In this document: positions 8,101 to 8,278 of the stretch, in pieces
Position numbering within the stretch: position 1 is the stretch's first letter
Layout of the letters: the number at the start of each line of letters is the position of its first letter
Source of the DNA: Bacteroidia bacterium
Lineage (GTDB): Bacteria > Bacteroidota > Bacteroidia > Flavobacteriales > NORP286
NCBI GenBank assembly: GCA_016763665.1
Contig: JAESTI010000239.1
Coordinates: forward strand, 1-8,278
Direction of reading: 5' to 3'
DNA: 8,278 nucleotides
Position numbers and translations under genes: made by a program
Notes under the pieces: generated by a model
Told to the model about the DNA's origin: nothing
The model's database searches: none
Seen by the model: the letters and a program-made list of their open reading frames with translations, nothing else

Positions 8101-8278
8101 TAACTCCACCTCCCCAGTGACCATACCAAAGATTACCAAACTTATCTTTTAGGGTAGCAGTGATCCAATCTTCAGCAAGTCCGTCATCTTTTGAGAATGT
8201 TTTGAATTCTCTGCCGTTGTAACGGGACAATCCTGCCATTGTGCCTATCCATAGATTCCCGTCATCATCCTGAATTAA
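5144..8278 (-). CDS. Propeller-Y_Y_Y sensor fused to SpoIIE/PP2C phosphatase (5' end outside window)
   Basis: This is a one-component membrane sensor whose output is a serine/threonine phosphatase, not a histidine kinase. The frame is open to the window edge (LIQDDDGNLWIGT precedes the first ATG at 8239), so the N-terminus is missing. Counting from that ATG, 13 further repeats of the form GN(I/L)W(I/F)GT follow to about residue 610; with the one spanning the ATG this makes 14, enough for two seven-bladed Reg_prop propellers. A Y_Y_Y domain (about 620-708, YYQYKLEGFDKDW) precedes a membrane helix (about 716-738). A charged coiled coil (about 742-795) and the SpoIIE domain complete the protein. 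The metal and catalytic motifs are intact: SGDFYW (about 822), DCTGHGVPGAF (about 844), MDGMDIAL (about 899), FSDGIPDQ (about 970) and QTDDIMLIG at the end. The propellers would face the periplasm and the phosphatase the cytoplasm. Partner switching with an anti-sigma/anti-anti-sigma pair is the family precedent; no partner gene is in view. Confidence 0.9.
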   Translation of the reverse strand, partial: LIQDDDGNLWIGTMAGLSRYNGREFKTFSKDDGLAEDWITATLKDKFGNLWYGHWGGGVTIYNFKTKELVNLQLAEIVKYKTITSLYEDKKGNIWIGTLGAGLFSYDSEQSSFTSITEKEGLNSDIVLSITEDEKGTLWCGTANGITIFNSQKVLSELESKNNLENVSEEVKSFCSHITIENGLPNAQVIYLYTAFNGNIWVGTREGIVVFDPTDIYDKNPIVFNTESGLSSTTINHIIEDNEGNFWFSSPDNGITQFIPDSKDSFKGIFKIFNSDKGLNFNKVNTIVQDREGNIWVGTELGLNQYRGERFLIYDDSDGLSHSLVFSVLEDSNGNIWLGTEGGISKLNEDNKSIDGSIFKNYNIEDGLPSNVVYCILEDRTGSLWFGTAGSGIAKLEKGQQKFKIITNENGLAGNVIYSIDSDQSGNIWIGTNEGASFYNLETGSFTNYNGSNGLTGDKAIKVYCDSHGNVWFGIVGGDLVKYDGTNFKSYGEKDGLDSKLLLCMNEDREGNMWFGAYGSGIYKYNGNVFRNYTVKSGLSSGTPFLITCDLNNNLWIGTSLGIDKLDPKTNTFSHYGLQQGFLGIETVQNAECVDSKGNMWFGTIMGVVKYNPNEDKANVQQPITKITNLQISRKFEEFPENNTFEHSQNHLTFHFTGVSLTNPEEVYYQYKLEGFDKDWSPFTKVNYVDYANLNYGHYKFLVKACNNDGLWNAEPSSYEFEILTPYWRTWWFYSLCTFLFALAIYGFVLYRIRIIKIEKKILEEKVELRTHQLSEEKQKLEVAYQHIEEHNRHITASITYAKRIQEAILPTDSLIKKALPNSFVYYQPKDIVSGDFYWFATKKDKTVIAAVDCTGHGVPGAFMSLIGYTLLNQIVIEENILQPSEILSRLDEGVKAALKQSEEGAETMDGMDIALVTIDKKNKEVLFAGALRPLFFKTNGSIEEIKGDKYSIGGHAFLGGTQYKTHKIKVNENDSIYLFSDGIPDQFGGPRNKKLTKRRLREMLADCKIQKMDEQYEWLQKEIEDWQGNYDQTDDIMLIGIKF

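Noticed and set aside
5144..8239. ATG 8239 as the true start of the propeller-phosphatase
   Set aside because: It falls inside a propeller repeat (GNLWIGT-M-AGLSRYNG) and the frame is open for 13 more codons to the window edge, so the real start lies outside.
1..8278. tRNA, rRNA, CRISPR array, insertion sequence or attachment site
   Set aside because: No cloverleaf, regularly spaced direct repeats, transposase motif or integrase motif was seen. Almost all of the window is accounted for by the six minus-strand genes.

Overview
The window reads as a piece of an AT-rich Bacteroidota genome (Flavobacteriia/Cytophagia-like; the family cannot be fixed from this piece). The evidence is protein content: two C-terminal type IX secretion (T9SS) sorting domains, SprB-type repeats, a Bacteroidota-style lipoprotein cytochrome, a DUF5777-type outer-membrane barrel, and a propeller/Y_Y_Y sensor fused to a SpoIIE-type phosphatase. 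There are no clear Shine-Dalgarno sites, which is usual for the phylum.

All six supported genes lie on the minus strand, so transcription runs from high to low coordinates. (1) 8278-5144: 3' part of a large sensor protein, cut by the window edge, with 14 visible propeller repeats, a Y_Y_Y domain, one membrane helix, a coiled coil and a PP2C/SpoIIE phosphatase. (2) 5050-3068: 660-residue secreted protein with an N-terminal domain carrying CXXCH, five SprB-like repeats and a T9SS tail. (3) 3022-2186: its shorter tandem paralogue with CX4CH and a T9SS tail but no SprB repeats. (4) 2142-1774: small lipoprotein with a CX3CH c-type haem motif. (5) 1755-1208: YceI-family protein whose signal peptide and mature domain are in different frames, one base apart. 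(6) 971-66: DUF5777-type beta-barrel.

Genes 2 to 5 are separated by only 45, 43 and 18 bases and look like one operon. A match to the Bacteroidota -7 promoter element lies upstream of gene 2. Gene 6 follows after 236 bases that contain a degenerate inverted repeat. No gene-free stretch exceeds 300 bases.

Taken together, genes 2 to 6 suggest a cell-envelope module. It would combine surface-exported proteins bearing haem-c-like motifs, a lipid-anchored cytochrome, a periplasmic lipocalin-like (YceI) protein and an outer-membrane barrel. A redox or electron-transfer role is an inference from the motifs and gene order. The most concrete anomalies are the YceI frameshift and the three different CXnCH spacings (n = 2, 4, 3) in three consecutive genes.
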